NCBI RefSeq assembly: GCF_026212465.1
Contig: NC_080059.1
Location: 23,615,329 to 23,679,328, forward strand
Direction: 5' to 3'
Source: Amaranthus tricolor
Lineage: Eukaryota; Streptophyta; Magnoliopsida; Caryophyllales; Amaranthaceae
DNA length: 64,000 bases
The first letter of the stretch is position 1; each line of letters starts with the position of its first letter. Shown here in pieces: positions 29,101-45,800 of this stretch. Below the pieces are notes generated by a model, which saw only the letters and a program-made list of their open reading frames with translations, was not told the DNA's origin and searched no databases. Position numbers and translations under genes: made by a program.

Positions 29101-31649
29101 TCAATGTAGAATGAACGATGAAGAATGAACAAGGATTAATGGTCAATGACGAATGAACGATGAAGAATGAACAAGGATCAATGATCAATGACGAATGAAC
29201 GATGAAGAATGAACAAGGATCAATGATCAATGACGAATGAACGATGAAGAATGAACAAGGATAAATGATCAATGAAGAATGAAAGATGAAGAATGAACAA
29301 GGATTAATGGTCAATGACGAATGAACGATGAAGAATAAACAAGGATCAATGATCAATCACGAATGAACGATGAAGAATGAACAAGGATCAATGATCAATG
29401 ACGAATGAACGATGAAGAATGAACAAGGATCAATGATCAATGAAGAATGAACAAGGATCAATGATCAAAGAAGAATGAACGATGAAGCATGAACAAGGAT
29501 CAATGATCAATGAAGAATGAACGATGAAGAATGAACAAGGAGTAATGGTCAATGACGAATGAACGATGAAGAATGAACAAGGATCAATGATCAATGACGA
29601 ATGAACGATGAAGAATGAACAAGGATCAATGATCAATGAAGAATGAACAAGGATCAATGATCAATGACGAATGAACGATGAAGAATGAACAAGGATCAAT
29701 GATCAATGAAGAATGAACAAGGATCAATGGTCAATGACGAATGAACGATGAAGAATGAACAAGGATCAATGATCAATGACAAATGAACGATGAAGAATGA
29801 ACAAGGATCAATGATCAATGACGAATGAACGATGAATAATGAACAAGGATCAATGATCAATGAAGAATGAACAAGGATCAATGATCAAAGAAGAATGAAC
29901 GATGAAGAATGAACAAGGATCAATGATCAATGAAGAATGAACGATGAAGAATGAACAAGGAGTAATGGTCAATGACGAATGAACGATGAAGAATGAACAA
30001 GGATCAATGATCAATGACGAATGAACGATGAAGAATGAACAAGGATCAATGATCAATGAAGAATGAACAAGGATCAATGATCAATGACGAATGAACGATG
30101 AATAATGAACAAGGATCAATGATCAATGAAGAATGAACAAGGATCAATGGTCAATGACGAATGAACGATGAAGAATGAACAAGGATCAATGATCAATGAC
30201 AAATGAACGATGAAGAATGAACAAGGATCAATGATCAATGACGAATGAACGATGAAGAATGAACAAGGGTCAATGATCAATGAAGAATGAACAAGGATCA
30301 ATGATCAAAGAAGAATGAACGATGAAGAATGAACAAGGAGTAATGGTCAATGACGAATGAACGATGAAGAATGAACAAGGATCAATGATCAATGACGAAT
30401 GAACGATGAAGAATGAACAAGGATCAATGATCAATTAAGAATGAACAAGGATCAATGATCAATGACGAATGAACGATGAAGAATGAACAAGGATCAATGA
30501 TCAATGAAGAATGAACAAGGATCAATGGTCAATGACGAATGAACGATGAAGAATGAACAAGGATAAATGATCAATGAAGAATGAACGATGAAGAATGAAT
30601 AAGGATCAATGATCAATGACGAATGAACGATGAAGAATGAACAAGGATCAATGATCAATGAAGAATGAAAGATGAAGAATGAACAAGGAGTAATGGTCAA
30701 TGACGAATGAACGATGAAGAATGAACAAGGATCAATGATCAATGACGAATGAACGATGAAGAATGAACAAGGATCAATGATCAATGAAGAATGAACGATG
30801 AAGAATGAACAAGGATCAATGATCAATGAAGAATGAACAAGGATCAATGATCAATGACGAATGAACGATGAAGAATGAACAAGGGTCAATGATCAATGAA
30901 GAATGAACGATGAAGAATGAACAAGGATCAATGATCAATGAAGAATGAACGATGAAGAATGAACAAGGAGTAATGGTCAATGACGAATGAACGATGAAGA
31001 ATGAACAAGGATCAATGATCAATGACGAATGAATGATGAAGAATGAACAAGGATCAATGATCAATGAAGAATGAACAAGGATCAATGATCAAAGAAGAAT
31101 GAACGATGAAGAATGAACAAGGTTCAATGATCAATGAAGAATGAACGATGAAGAATGAACAAGGAGTAATGGTCAATGATGAATGAACGATGAAGAATGA
31201 ACAAGGATCAATGATCAATGACGAACGAACGATGAAGAATGAACAAGGATCAATGATCAATGAAGAATGAACAAGGATCAATGATCAAAGACGAATGAAC
31301 GATGAAGAATGAACAAGGATCAATGATCAATAAACAATGAACAAGGATCAATGATCAATGACGAATGAACGATGAAGAATGAACAAGGATCAATGATCAA
31401 TGACGAATGAACGATGAAGAATGAACAAGGATCAATGATCAATGAAGAATGAACAAGGATCAATGATCAAAGAAGAATGAACGATGAAGAATGAACAAGG
31501 TTCAATGATCAATGAAGAATGAACGATGAAGAATGAACAAGGATCAATGATCAATGACGAATGAACGATGAAGAATGAACAAGGATCAATGATCAATGAA
31601 GAATGAACAAGGATTAATGATCAAAGAAGAATGAACGATGACGAATGAA

Positions 31650-34600
31650 CAAGGATCAATGATCAATGAAGAATGAACGATGAAGAATGAACAAGGATTA
31701 ATGGTCAATGACGAATGAACGATGAAGAATGAACAAGGATCAATGATCAATGTAGAATGAACGATGAAGAATGAACAAGGATTAATGGTCAATGACGAAT
31801 GAACGATGAAGAATGAACAAGGATCAATGATCAATGAAGAATGAACGATGAAGAATGAACAAGGATCAATGATAACTGAAAAATGAACGATGAAGAATGA
31901 ATAAGGATCAATGATCAATGACGAATGAACGATGAAGAATGAACAAGGATCAATGATCAATGAAGAATGAACGATGAAGAATGAACAAGGAGTAATGGTC
32001 AATGATGAATGAACGATGAAGAATGAACAAGGATCAATGATCAATGACGAATGAACGATGAAGAATGAACAAGGATAATTGATCAATGAAGAATGAACGA
32101 TGAAGAATGAACAAGGATCAATGATCAATGAAGAATGAACGATGAAGAATGAACAAGGAACAATGATCAATGAAGAATGATCGATGAAGAATGAACAAGG
32201 ATTAATGGTCAATGAAGAATGAACGATGAAGAATGAACAAGGATCAATGGTCAATGAAGAATGAACGATGAAGAATGAACAAGGATCAATGATCAATGAA
32301 GAATGAACAAGGATCAATGATCAAAGAAGAATGAACGATGAAGAATGAACAAGGATCAATGATCAATGAAGAATGAACGATGAAGAATGAACAAGGAGTA
32401 ATTGTCAATGACGAATGAACGATGAAGAATGAACAAGGATCAATGATCAATGACGAATGAACGATGAAGAATGAACAAGGATCAATGATCAATGAAGAAT
32501 GAACAAGGATCAATGATCAATGACGAATGAACGATGAAGAATGAACAAGGAGTAATGGTCAATGACGAATGAACGATGAAGAATGAACAAGGATGAATGA
32601 TCAATGAACAATGAACAAGGATCAATGATCAATGACGAATGAACGATGAAGAATGAACAAGGATCAATGATCAATGACGAATGAACGATGAAGAATGAAC
32701 AAGGATCAATGATCAATGAAGAATGAACAAGGATCAATGATCAAAGAAGAATGAACGATGAAGAATGAACAAGGAGTAATGGTCAATGACGAATGAACGA
32801 TGAAGAATGAACAAGGATCAATGATCAAAGACGAATGAACGATGAAGAATGAACAAGGATAAATGATCAATAAACAATGAACAAGGATCAATGATCAATG
32901 ACGAATGAACGATGAAGAATGAACAAGGATCAATGATCAATGACGAATGAACGATGAAGAATGAACAAGGATCAATGATCAATGAAGAATGAACAAGGAT
33001 CAATGATCAAAGAAGAATGAACGATGAAGAATGAACAAGGTTCAATGATCAATGAAGAAGGAACGATGAAGAATGAACAAGGATCAATGATCAATGACGA
33101 ATGAACGATGAAGAATGAACAAGGATCAATGATCAATGAAGAATGAACAAGGATCAATGATCAAAGAAGAATGAACGATGAAGAATGAACAAGGATCAAT
33201 GATCAATGAAGAATGAACGATGAAGAATGAACAAGGATTAATGGTCAATGACGAATGAACGATGAAGAATGAACAAGGATCAATGATCAATGTAGAATGA
33301 ACGATGAAGAATGAACAAGGATTAATGGTCAATGACGAATGAACGATGAAGAATGAACAAGGATCAATGATCAATGACGAATGAACGATGAAGAATGAAC
33401 AAGGATCAATGATCAATGACGAATGAACGATGAAGAATGAACAAGGATAAATGATCAATGAAGAATGAACGATGAAGAATGAACAAGGATTAATGGTCAA
33501 TGACGAATGAACGATGAAGAATAAACAAGGATCAATGATCAATCACGAATGAACGATGAAGAATGAACAAGGATCAATGATCAATGACGAATGAACGATG
33601 AAGAATGAACAAGGATCAATGATCAATGAAGAATGAACAAGGATCAATGATCAAAGAAGAATGAACGATGAAGCATGAACAAGGATCAATGATCAATGAA
33701 GAATGAACGATGAAGAATGAACAAGGAGTAATGGTCAATGACGAATGAACGATGAAGAATGAACAAGGATCAATGATCAATGACGAATGAACGATGAAGA
33801 ATGAACAAGGATCAATGATCAATGAAGAATGAACAAGGATCAATGATCAATGACGAATGAACGATGAAGAATGAACAAGGATTAATGGTCAATGACGAAT
33901 GAACGATGAAGAATGAACAAGGATCAATGATCAATGTAGAATGAACGATGAAGAATGAACAAGGATTAATGGTCAATGACGAATGAACGATGAAGAATGA
34001 ACAAGGATCAATGATCAATGAAGAATGAACGATGAAGAATGAACAAGGATCAATGATAAATGAAAAATGAACGATGAAGAATGAATAAGGATCAATGATC
34101 AATGACGAATGAACGATGAAGAATGAACAAGGATCAATGATCAATGAAGAATGAACGATGAAGAATGAACAAGGAGTAATGGTCAATGATGAATGAACGA
34201 TGAAGAATGAACAAGGATCAATGATCAATGACGAATGAACGATGAAGAATGAACAAGGATAATTGATCAATGAAGAATGAACGATGAAGAATGAACAAGG
34301 ATCAATGATCAATGAAGAATGAACGATGAAGAATGAACAAGGAACAATGATCAATGAAGAATGATCGATGAAGAATGAACAAGGATTAATGGTCAATGAA
34401 GAATGAACGATGAAGAATGAACAAGGATCAATGGTCAATGAAGAATGAACGATGAAGAATGAACAAGGATCAATGATCAATGAAGAATGAACAAGGATCA
34501 ATGATCAAAGAAGAATGAACGATGAAGAATGAACAAGGATCAATGATCAATGAAGAATGAACGATGAAGAATGAACAAGGAGTAATTGTCAATGACGAAT

Positions 34601-36020
34601 GAACGATGAAGAATGAACAAGGATCAATGATCAATGACGAATGAACGATGAAGAATGAACAAGGATCAATGATCAATGAAGAATGAACAAGGATCAATGA
34701 TCAATGACGAATGAACGATGAAGAATGAACAAGGAGTAATGGTCAATGACGAATGAACGATGAAGAATGAACAAGGATGAATGATCAATGAACAATGAAC
34801 AAGGATCAATGATCAATGACGAATGAACGATGAAGAATGAACAAGGATCAATGATCAATGACGAATGAACGATGAAGAATGAACAAGGATCAATGATCAA
34901 TGAAGAATGAACAAGGATCAATGATCAAAGAAGAATGAACGATGAAGAATGAACAAGGAGTAATGGTCAATGACGAATGAACGATGAAGAATGAACAAGG
35001 ATCAATGATCAAAGACGAATGAACGATGAAGAATGAACAAGGATAAATGATCAATAAACAATGAACAAGGATCAATGATCAATGACGAATGAACGATGAA
35101 GAATGAACAAGGATCAATGATCAATGACGAATGAACGATGAAGAATGAACAAGGATCAATGATCAATGAAGAATGAACAAGGATCAATGATCAAAGAAGA
35201 ATGAACGATGAAGAATGAACAAGGTTCAATGATCAATGAAGAAGGAACGATGAAGAATGAACAAGGATCAATGATCAATGACGAATGAACGATGAAGAAT
35301 GAACAAGGATCAATGATCAATGAAGAATGAACAAGGATCAATGATCAAAGAAGAATGAACGATGAAGAATGAACAAGGATCAATGATCAATGAAGAATGA
35401 ACGATGAAGAATGAACAAGGATTAATGGTCAATGACGAATGAACGATGAAGAATGAACAAGGATCAATGATCAATGTAGAATGAACGATGAAGAATGAAC
35501 AAGGATTAATGGTCAATGACGAATGAACGATGAAGAATGAACAAGGATCAATGATCAATGACGAATGAACGATGAAGAATGAACAAGGATCAATGATCAA
35601 TGACGAATGAACGATGAAGAATGAACAAGGATAAATGATCAATGAAGAATGAACGATGAAGAATGAACAAGGATTAATGGTCAATGACGAATGAACGATG
35701 AAGAATAAACAAGGATCAATGATCAATCACGAATGAACGATGAAGAATGAACAAGGATCAATGATCAATGACGAATGAACGATGAAGAATGAACAAGGAT
35801 CAATGATCAATGAAGAATGAACAAGGATCAATGATCAAAGAAGAATGAACGATGAAGCATGAACAAGGATCAATGATCAATGAAGAATGAACGATGAAGA
35901 ATGAACAAGGAGTAATGGTCAATGACGAATGAGCGATGAAGAATGAACAAGGATCAATGATCAATGACGAATGAACGATGAAGAATGAACAAGGATCAAT
36001 GATCAATGAAGAATGAACAA
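31650..36020 (+). repeat. 2,184-bp tandem duplication within the satellite
   Basis: The rare variant GAAGGAACGA occurs at 33057 and 35241, 2184 bp apart, and also at 28871, 4186 bp before the first. Unit boundaries 32286, 32510, 32706, 32818, 32972, 33126 and 33616 all recur at +2184. The following stretch, about 35800-37300, matches about 29430-30930 at a distance of 6370 bp. Outer limits are approximate. Confidence 0.8.
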
Positions 36021-39000
36021 GGATCAATGATCAATGACGAATGAACGATGAAGAATGAACAAGGATCAATGATCAATGAAGAATGAACAAGGATCAATGG
36101 TCAATGACGAATGAACGATGAAGAATGAACAAGGATCAATGATCAATGACAAATGAACGATGAAGAATGAACAAGGATCAATGATCAATGACGAATGAAC
36201 GATGAATAATGAACAAGGATCAATGATCAATGAAGAATGAACAAGGATCAATGATCAAAGAAGAATGAACGATGAAGAATGAACAAGGATCAATGATCAA
36301 TGAAGAATGAACGATGAAGAATGAACAAGGAGTAATGGTCAATGACGAATGAACGATGAAGAATGAACAAGGATCAATGATCAATGACGAATGAACGATG
36401 AAGAATGAACAAGGATCAATGATCAATGAAGAATGAACAAGGATCAATGATCAATGACGAATGAACGATGAATAATGAACAAGGATCAATGATCAATGAA
36501 GAATGAACAAGGATCAATGGTCAATGACGAATGAACGATGAAGAATGAACAAGGATCAATGATCAATGACAAATGAACGATGAAGAATGAACAAGGATCA
36601 ATGATCAATGACGAATGAACGATGAAGAATGAACAAGGGTCAATGATCAATGAAGAATGAACAAGGATCAATGATCAAAGAAGAATGAACGATGAAGAAT
36701 GAACAAGGAGTAATGGTCAATGACGAATGAACGATGAAGAATGAACAAGGATCAATGATCAATGACGAATGAACGATGAAGAATGAACAAGGATCAATGA
36801 TCAATTAAGAATGAACAAGGATCAATGATCAATGACGAATGAACGATGAAGAATGAACAAGGATCAATGATCAATGAAGAATGAACAAGGATCAATGGTC
36901 AATGACGAATGAACGATGAAGAATGAACAAGGATAAATGATCAATGAAGAATGAACGATGAAGAATGAATAAGGATCAATGATCAATGACGAATGAACGA
37001 TGAAGAATGAACAAGGATCAATGATCAATGAAGAATGAAAGATGAAGAATGAACAAGGAGTAATGGTCAATGACGAATGAACGATGAAGAATGAACAAGG
37101 ATCAATGATCAATGACGAATGAACGATGAAGAATGTACAAGGATCAATGATCAATGAAGAATGAACGATGAAGAATGAACAAGGATCAATGATCAATGAA
37201 GAATGAACAAGGATCAATGATCAATGACGAATGAACGATGAAGAATGAACAAGGGTCAATGATCAATGAAGAATGAACGATGAAGAATGAACAAGGATCA
37301 ATGATCAATGAAGAATGAACGATGAAGAATGAACAAGGAGTAATGGTCAATGACGAATGAACGATGAAGAATGAACAAGGATCAATGATCAATGAAGAAT
37401 GAACAAGGATCAATGATCAATGAAGAATGAACAAGGATCAATGATCAATGAAGAATGAACAAGGATCAATGATCAAAGAAGAATGAACGATGAAGAATGA
37501 ACAAGGTTCAATGATCAATGAAGAATGAACGATGAAGAATGAACAAGGAGTAATGGTCAATGATGAATGAACGATGAAGAATGAACAAGGATCAATGATC
37601 AATGACGAATGAACGATGAAGAATGAACAAGGATCAATGATCAATGAAGAATGAACGATGAAGAATGAACAAGGATCAATGATCAATGAAGAATGAACGA
37701 TGAAGAATGAACAAGGAACAATGATCAATGAAGAATGATCGATGAAGAATGAACAAGGATTAATGGTCAATGAAGAATGAACGATTAAGAATGAACAAGG
37801 ATCAATGGTCAATGAAGAATGAACGATGAAGAATGAACAAGGATCAATGATCAATGAAGAATGAACAAGGATCAATGATCAATGACGAATGAACGATGAA
37901 TAATGAACAAGGATCAATGATCAATGACAAATGAACGATGAAGAATGAACAAGGATCAATGATCAATGACGAATGAACGATGAAGAATGAACAAGGGTCA
38001 ATGATCAATGAAGAATGAACAAGGATCAATGATCAAAGAAGAATGAACGATGAAGAATGAACAAGGATCAATGATCAATGAAGAATGAACGATGAAGAAT
38101 GAACAAGGAACAATGATCAATGAAGAATGATCGATGAAGAATGAACAAGGATTAATGGTCAATGAAGAATGAACGATTAAGAATGAACAAGGATCAATGG
38201 TCAATGAAGAATGAACGATGAAGAATGAACAAGGATCAATGATCAATGAAGAATGAACAAGGATCAATGATCAATGACGAATGAACGATGAAGAATGAAC
38301 AAGGGTCAATGATCAATGAAGAATGAACGATGAAGAATGAACAAGGATCAATGATCAATGAAGAATGAACGATGAAGAATGAACAAGGAGTAATGGTCAA
38401 TGACGAATGAACGATGAAGAATGAACAAGGATCAATGATCAATGACGAATGAACGATGAAGAATGAACAAGGATCAATGATCAATGAAGAATGAACAAGG
38501 ATCAATGATCAAAGAAGAATGAACGATGAAGAATGAACAAGGTTCAATGATCAATGAAGAATGAACGATGAAGAATGAACAAGGAGTAATGGTCAATGAT
38601 GAATGAACGATGAAGAATGAACAAGGATCAATGATCAATGACGAATGAACGATGAAGAATGAACAAAAGGATCAATGATCAATGAAGAATGAACGATGAA
38701 GAATGAACAAGGATCAATGATCAATGAAGAATGAACGATGAAGAATGAACAAGGAACAATGATCAATGAAGAATGATCGATGAAGAATGAACAAGGATTA
38801 ATGGTCAATGAAGAATGAACGATTAAGAATGAACAAGGATCAATGGTCAATGAAGAATGAACGATGAAGAATGAACAAGGATCAATGATCAATGAAGAAT
38901 GAACAAGGATCAATGATCAAAGAAGAATGAACGATGAAGAATGAACAAGGATCAATGATCAATGAAGAATGAACGATGAAGAATGAACAAGGAGTAATTG

Positions 39001-42000
39001 TCAATGACGAATGAACGATGAAGAATGAACAAGGATCAATGATCAATGACGAACGAACGATGAAGAATGAACAAGGATCAATGATCAATGAAGAATGAAC
39101 AAGGATCAATGATCAATGACGAATGAACGATGAAGAATGAACAAGGAGTAATGGTCAATGACGAATGAACGATGAAGAATGAACAAGGATCAATGATCAA
39201 TGACGAATGAACGATGAAGAATGAACAAGGATGAATGATCAATGAACAATGAACAAGGATCAATGATCAATGACGAATGAACGATGAAGAATGAACAAGG
39301 ATCAATGATCAATGACGAATGAACGATGAAGAATGAACAAGGATCAATGATCAATGAAGAATGAACAAGGATCAATGATCAAAGAAGAATGAACGATGAA
39401 GAATGAACAAGGAGTAATGGTCAATGACGAATGAACGATGAAGAATGAACAAGGATCAATGATCAAAGACGAATGAACGATGAAGAATGAACAAGGATCA
39501 ATGATCAATGACGAATGAACGATGAAGAATGAACAAGGATCAATGATCCATGACGAATGAACGATGAAGAATGAACAAGGATCAATGATCAATGAAGAAT
39601 GAACAAGGATCAATGATCAAAGAAGAATGAACGATGAAGAATGAACAAGGTTCAATGATCAATGAAGAATGAACGATGAAGAATGAACAAGGATCAATGA
39701 TCAATGACGAATGAACGATGAAGAATGAACAAGGATCAATGATCAAAGAAGAATGAACAAGGATTAATGATCAAAGAAGAATGAACGATGAAGAATGAAC
39801 AAGGATCAATGATCAATGAAGAATGAACGATGAAGAATGAACAAGGATTAATGGTCAATGAAGAATGAACGATGAAGAATGAACAAGGAGTAATGGTCAA
39901 TGACGAATGAACGATGAAGAATGAACAAGGATCAATGATCAATGACGAATGAACGATGAAGAATGAACAAGGATCAATGATCAATGACGAATGAACGATG
40001 AACAATGAACAAGGATCAATGATCAATGAAGAATGAACAAGGATCAATGATCAATGACGAATGAACGATGAAGAATGAAAAAGGATCAATGATCAAAAAA
40101 GAATGAACGATGAAGAATGAACAAGGATCAATGATCAATGAAGAATGAACGATGAAGAATGAACAAGGAGTAATGGTCAATGACGAATGAACGATGAAGA
40201 ATGAACAAGGATCAATGATCAATGACGAATGAACGATGAAGAATGAAGAACGATCAATGATCAATGAAGAATGAACAAGGATCAATGATCAAAGAAGAAT
40301 GAACGATGAAGAATCAACAAGGTTCAATGATCAATGAAGAATGAACGATAAAGAATGAACAAGGATTAATGGTCAATGACGAATGAACGATGAAGAGTGA
40401 ACAAGGATCAATGATCAATGAAGAATGAACGATGAAGAATGAACAAGGATTAATGGTCAATCATGAATGAACGATGAAGAATGAACAAGGATCAATGATC
40501 AATTACGAATGAACGATGAAGAATGAACAAGGATCAATGATCAATGACGAATGAACGATGAAGAATGAACAAGGATCAATGATCAATGAAGAATGAACAA
40601 GGATCAATGATCAAAGAAGAATGAACGATGAAGAATGAACAAGGTTCAATGATCAATGAAGAATGAACGATAAAGAATGAACAAGGATTAATGGTCAATG
40701 ACGAATGAACGATGAAGAATGAACAAGGATCAATGATCAATGAAGAATGAACGATGAAGAATGAACAAGGATTAATGGTCAATGACGAATGAACGATGAA
40801 GAATGAACAAGGATCAATGATCAATGAAGAATGAACGATGAAGAATGAACAAGGATCAATGATAAATGAAAAATGAACGATGAAGAATGAATAAGGATCA
40901 ATGATCAATGACGAATGAACGATGAAGAATGAACAAGGATCAATGACCAATGAAGAATGAACGATGAAGAATGAACAAGGAGTAATGGTCAATGATGAAT
41001 GAACGATGAAGAATGAACAAGGATCAATGATCAATGACGAATGAACGATGAAGAATGAACAAGGATCAATGATCAATGAAGAATGAACGATGAAGAATGA
41101 ACAAGGATCAATGATCAATGAAGAATGAACGATGAAGAATGAACAAGGAACAATGATCAATGAAGAATGATCGATGAAGAATGAACAAGGATTAATGGTC
41201 AATGAAGAATGAACGATGAAGAATGAACAAGGATCAATGGTCAATGAAGAATGAACGATGAAGAATGAACAAGGATCAATGATCAATGAAGAATGAACAA
41301 GGATCAATTATCAAAGAAGAATGAACGATGAAGAATGAACAAGGATCAATGATCAATGAAGAATGAACGATGAAGAATGAACAAGGAGTAATTGTCAATG
41401 ACGAATGAACGATGAAGAATGAACAAGGATCAATGATCAATGACGAATGAACGATGAAGAATGAACAAGGATCAATGATCAATGAAGAATGAACAAGGAT
41501 CAATGATCAAAGAAGAATGAACGATGAAGAATGAACAAGGTTCAATGATCAATGAAGAATGAACGATGAAGAATGAACAAGGATCAATGATCAATGACGA
41601 ATGAACGATGAAGAATGAACAAGGATCAATGATCAATGAAGAATGAACAAGGATTAATGATCAAAGAAGAATGAACGATGAAGAATGAACAAGGATCAAT
41701 GATCAATGAAGAATGAACGATGAAGAATGAACAAGGATTAATGGTCAATGACGAATGAACGATGAAGAATGAACAAGGATCAATGATCAATGTAGAATGA
41801 ACGATGAAGAATGAACAAGGATTAATGGTCAATGACGAATGAACGATGAAGAATGAACAAGGATCAATGATCAATGAAGAATGAACGATGAAGAATGAAC
41901 AAGGATCAATGATAAATGAAAAATGAACGATGAAGAATGAATAAGGATCAATGATCAATGACGAATGAACGATGAAGAATGAACAAGGATCAATGATCAA

Positions 42001-42849
42001 TGAAGAATGAACGATGAAGAATGAACAAGGAGTAATGGTCAATGATGAATGAACGATGAAGAATGAACAAGGATCAATGATCAATGACGAATGAACGATG
42101 AAGAATGAACCAGGATCAATGATCAATGAAGAATGAACGATGAAGAATGAACAAGGATCAATGATCAATGAAGAATGAACGATGAAGAATGAACAAGGAA
42201 CAATGATCAATGAAGAATGATCGATGAAGAATGAACAAGGATTAATGGTCAATGAAGAATGAACGATGAAGAATGAACAAGGATCAATGGTCAATGAAGA
42301 ATGAACGATGAAGAATGAACAATGATCAATGATCAATGAAGAATGAACAAGGATCAATGATCAAAGAAGAATGAACGATGAAGAATGAACAAGGATCAAT
42401 GATCAATGAAGAATGAACGATGAAGAATGAACAAGGAGTAATTGTCAATGACGAATGAACGATGAAGAATGAACAAGGATCAATGATCAATGACGAATGA
42501 ACGATGAAGAATGAACAAGGATCAATGATCAATGAAGAATGAACAAGGATCAATGATCAATGACGAATGAACGATGAAGAATGAACAAGGAGTAATGGTC
42601 AATGACGAATGAACGATGAAGAATGAACAAGGATCAATGATCAATGACGAATGAACGATGAAGAATGAACAAGGATGAATGATCAATGAACAATGAACAA
42701 GGATCAATGATCAATGACGAATGAACGATGAAGAATGAACAAGGATCAATGATCAATGACGAATGAACGATGAAGAATGAACAAGGATCAATGATCAATG
42801 AAGAATGAACAAGGATCAATGATCAAAGAAGAATGAACGATGAAGAATG

Positions 42850-45800
42850 AACAAGGAGTAATGGTCAATGACGAATGAACGATGAAGAATGAACAAGGAT
42901 CAATGATTAAAGACGAATGAACGATGAAGAATGAACAAGGATCAATGATCAATAAACAATGAACAAGGATCAATGATCAATGACGAATGAACGATGAAGA
43001 ATGAACAAGGATCAATGATCAATGACGAATGAACGATGAAGAATGAACAAGGATCAATGATCAATGAAGAATGAACAAGGATCAATGATCAAAGAAGAAT
43101 GAACGATGAAGAATGAACAAGGTTCAATGATCAATGAAGAATGAACGATGAAGAATGAACAAGGATCAATGATCAATGACGAATGAACGATGAAGAATGA
43201 ACAAGGATCAATGATCAATGAAGAATGAACAAGGATCAATGATCAAAGAAGAATGAACGATGAAGAATGAACAAGGATCAATGATCAATGAAGAATGAAC
43301 GATGAAGAATGAACAAGGATTAATGGTCAATGACGAATGAACGATGAAGAATGAACAAGGATCAATGATCAATGTAGAATGAACGATGAAGAATGAACAA
43401 GGATTAATGGTCAATGACGAATGAACGATGAAGAATGAACAAGGATCAATGATCAATGACGAATGAACGATGAAGAATGAACAAGGATCAATGATCAATG
43501 ACGAATGAACGATGAAGAATGAACAAGGATAAATGATCAATGAAGAATGAACGATGAAGAATGAACAAGGATTAATGGTCAATGACGAATGAACGATGAA
43601 GAATAAACAAGGATCAATGATCAATCACGAATGAACGATGAAGAATGAACAAGGATCAATGATCAATGACGAATGAACGATGAAGAATGAACAAGGATCA
43701 ATGATAAATGAAGAATGAACAAGGATCAATGATCAAAGAAGAATGAACGATGAAGAATGAACAAGGATCAATGATCAATGAAGAATGAACGATGAAGAAT
43801 GAACAAGGAGTAATGGTCAATGACGAATGAACGATGAAGAATGAACAAGGATCAATGATCAATGACGAATGAACGATGAAGAATGAACAAGGATCAATGA
43901 TCAATGAAGAATGAACAAGGATCAATGATCAATGACGAATGAACGATGAAGAATGAACAAGGATCAATGATCAATGAAGAATGAACAAGGATCAATGGTC
44001 AATGACGAATGAACGATGAAGAATGAACAAGGATCAATGATCAATGACAAATGAACGATGAAGAATGAACAAGGATCAATAATCAATGACGAATGAACGA
44101 TGAAGAATGAACAAGGATCAATGATCAATGAAGAATGAACAAGGATCAATGATCAAAGAAGAATGAACGATGAAGAATGAACAAGGATCAATGATCAATG
44201 AAGAATGAACAATGAAGAATGAACAAGGAGTAATGGTCAATGACGAATGAACGATGAAGAATGAACAAGGATCAATGATCAATGACGAATGAACGATGAA
44301 GAATGAACAAGGATCAATGATCAATGAAGAATGAACGATGAAGAATGAACAAGGATTAATGGTCAATGACGAATGAACGATGAAGAATGAACAAGGATCA
44401 ATGATCAATGTAGAATGAACGATGAAGAATGAACAAGGATTAATGGTCAATGACGAATGAACGATGAAGAATGAACAAGGATCAATGATCAATGAAGAAT
44501 GAACGATGAAGAATGAACAAGGATCAATGATAAATGAAAAATGAACGATGAAGAATGAATAAGGATCAATGATCAATGACGAATGAACGATGAAGAATGA
44601 ACAAGGATCAATGATCAATGAAGAATGAACGATGAAGAATGAACAAGGAGTAATGGTCAATGATGAATGAACGATGAAGAATGAACAAGGATCAATGATC
44701 AATGACGAATGAACGATGAAGAATGAACAAGGATCAATGATCAATGAAGAATGAACGATGAAGAATGAACAAGGATCAATGATCAATGAAGAATGAACGA
44801 TGAAGAATGAACAAGGAGTAATGGTCAATGACGAATGAACGATGAAGAATGAACAAGGATCAATGATTAAAGACGAATGAACGATGAAGAATGAACAAGG
44901 ATCAATGATCAATAAACAATGAACAAGGATCAATGATCAATGACGAATGAACGATGAAGAATGAACAAGGATCAATGATCAATGACGAATGAACGATGAA
45001 GAATGAACAAGGATCAATGATCAATGAAGAATGAACAAGGATCAATGATCAAAGAAGAATGAACGATGAAGAATGAACAAGGTTCAATGATCAATGAAGA
45101 ATGAACGATGAAGAATGAACAAGGATCAATGATCAATGACGAATGAACGATGAAGAATGAACAAGGATCAATGATCAATGAAGAATGAACAAGGATCAAT
45201 GATCAAAGAAGAATGAACGATGAAGAATGAACAAGGATCAATGATCAATGAAGAATGAACGATGAAGAATGAACAAGGATTAATGGTCAATGACGAATGA
45301 ACGATGAAGAATGAACAAGGATCAATGATCAATGTAGAATGAACGATGAAGAATGAACAAGGATTAATGGTCAATGACGAATGAACGATGAAGAATGAAC
45401 AAGGATCAATGATCAATGACGAATGAACGATGAAGAATGAACAAGGATCAATGATCAATGACGAATGAACGATGAAGAATGAACAAGGATAAATGATCAA
45501 TGAAGAATGAACGATGAAGAATGAACAAGGATTAATGGTCAATGACGAATGAACGATGAAGAATAAACAAGGATCAATGATCAATCACGAATGAACGATG
45601 AAGAATGAACAAGGATCAATGATCAATGACGAATGAACGATGAAGAATGAACAAGGATCAATGATAAATGAAGAATGAACAAGGATCAATGATCAAAGAA
45701 GAATGAACGATGAAGAATGAACAAGGATCAATGATCAATGAAGAATGAACGATGAAGAATGAACAAGGAGTAATGGTCAATGACGAATGAACGATGAAGA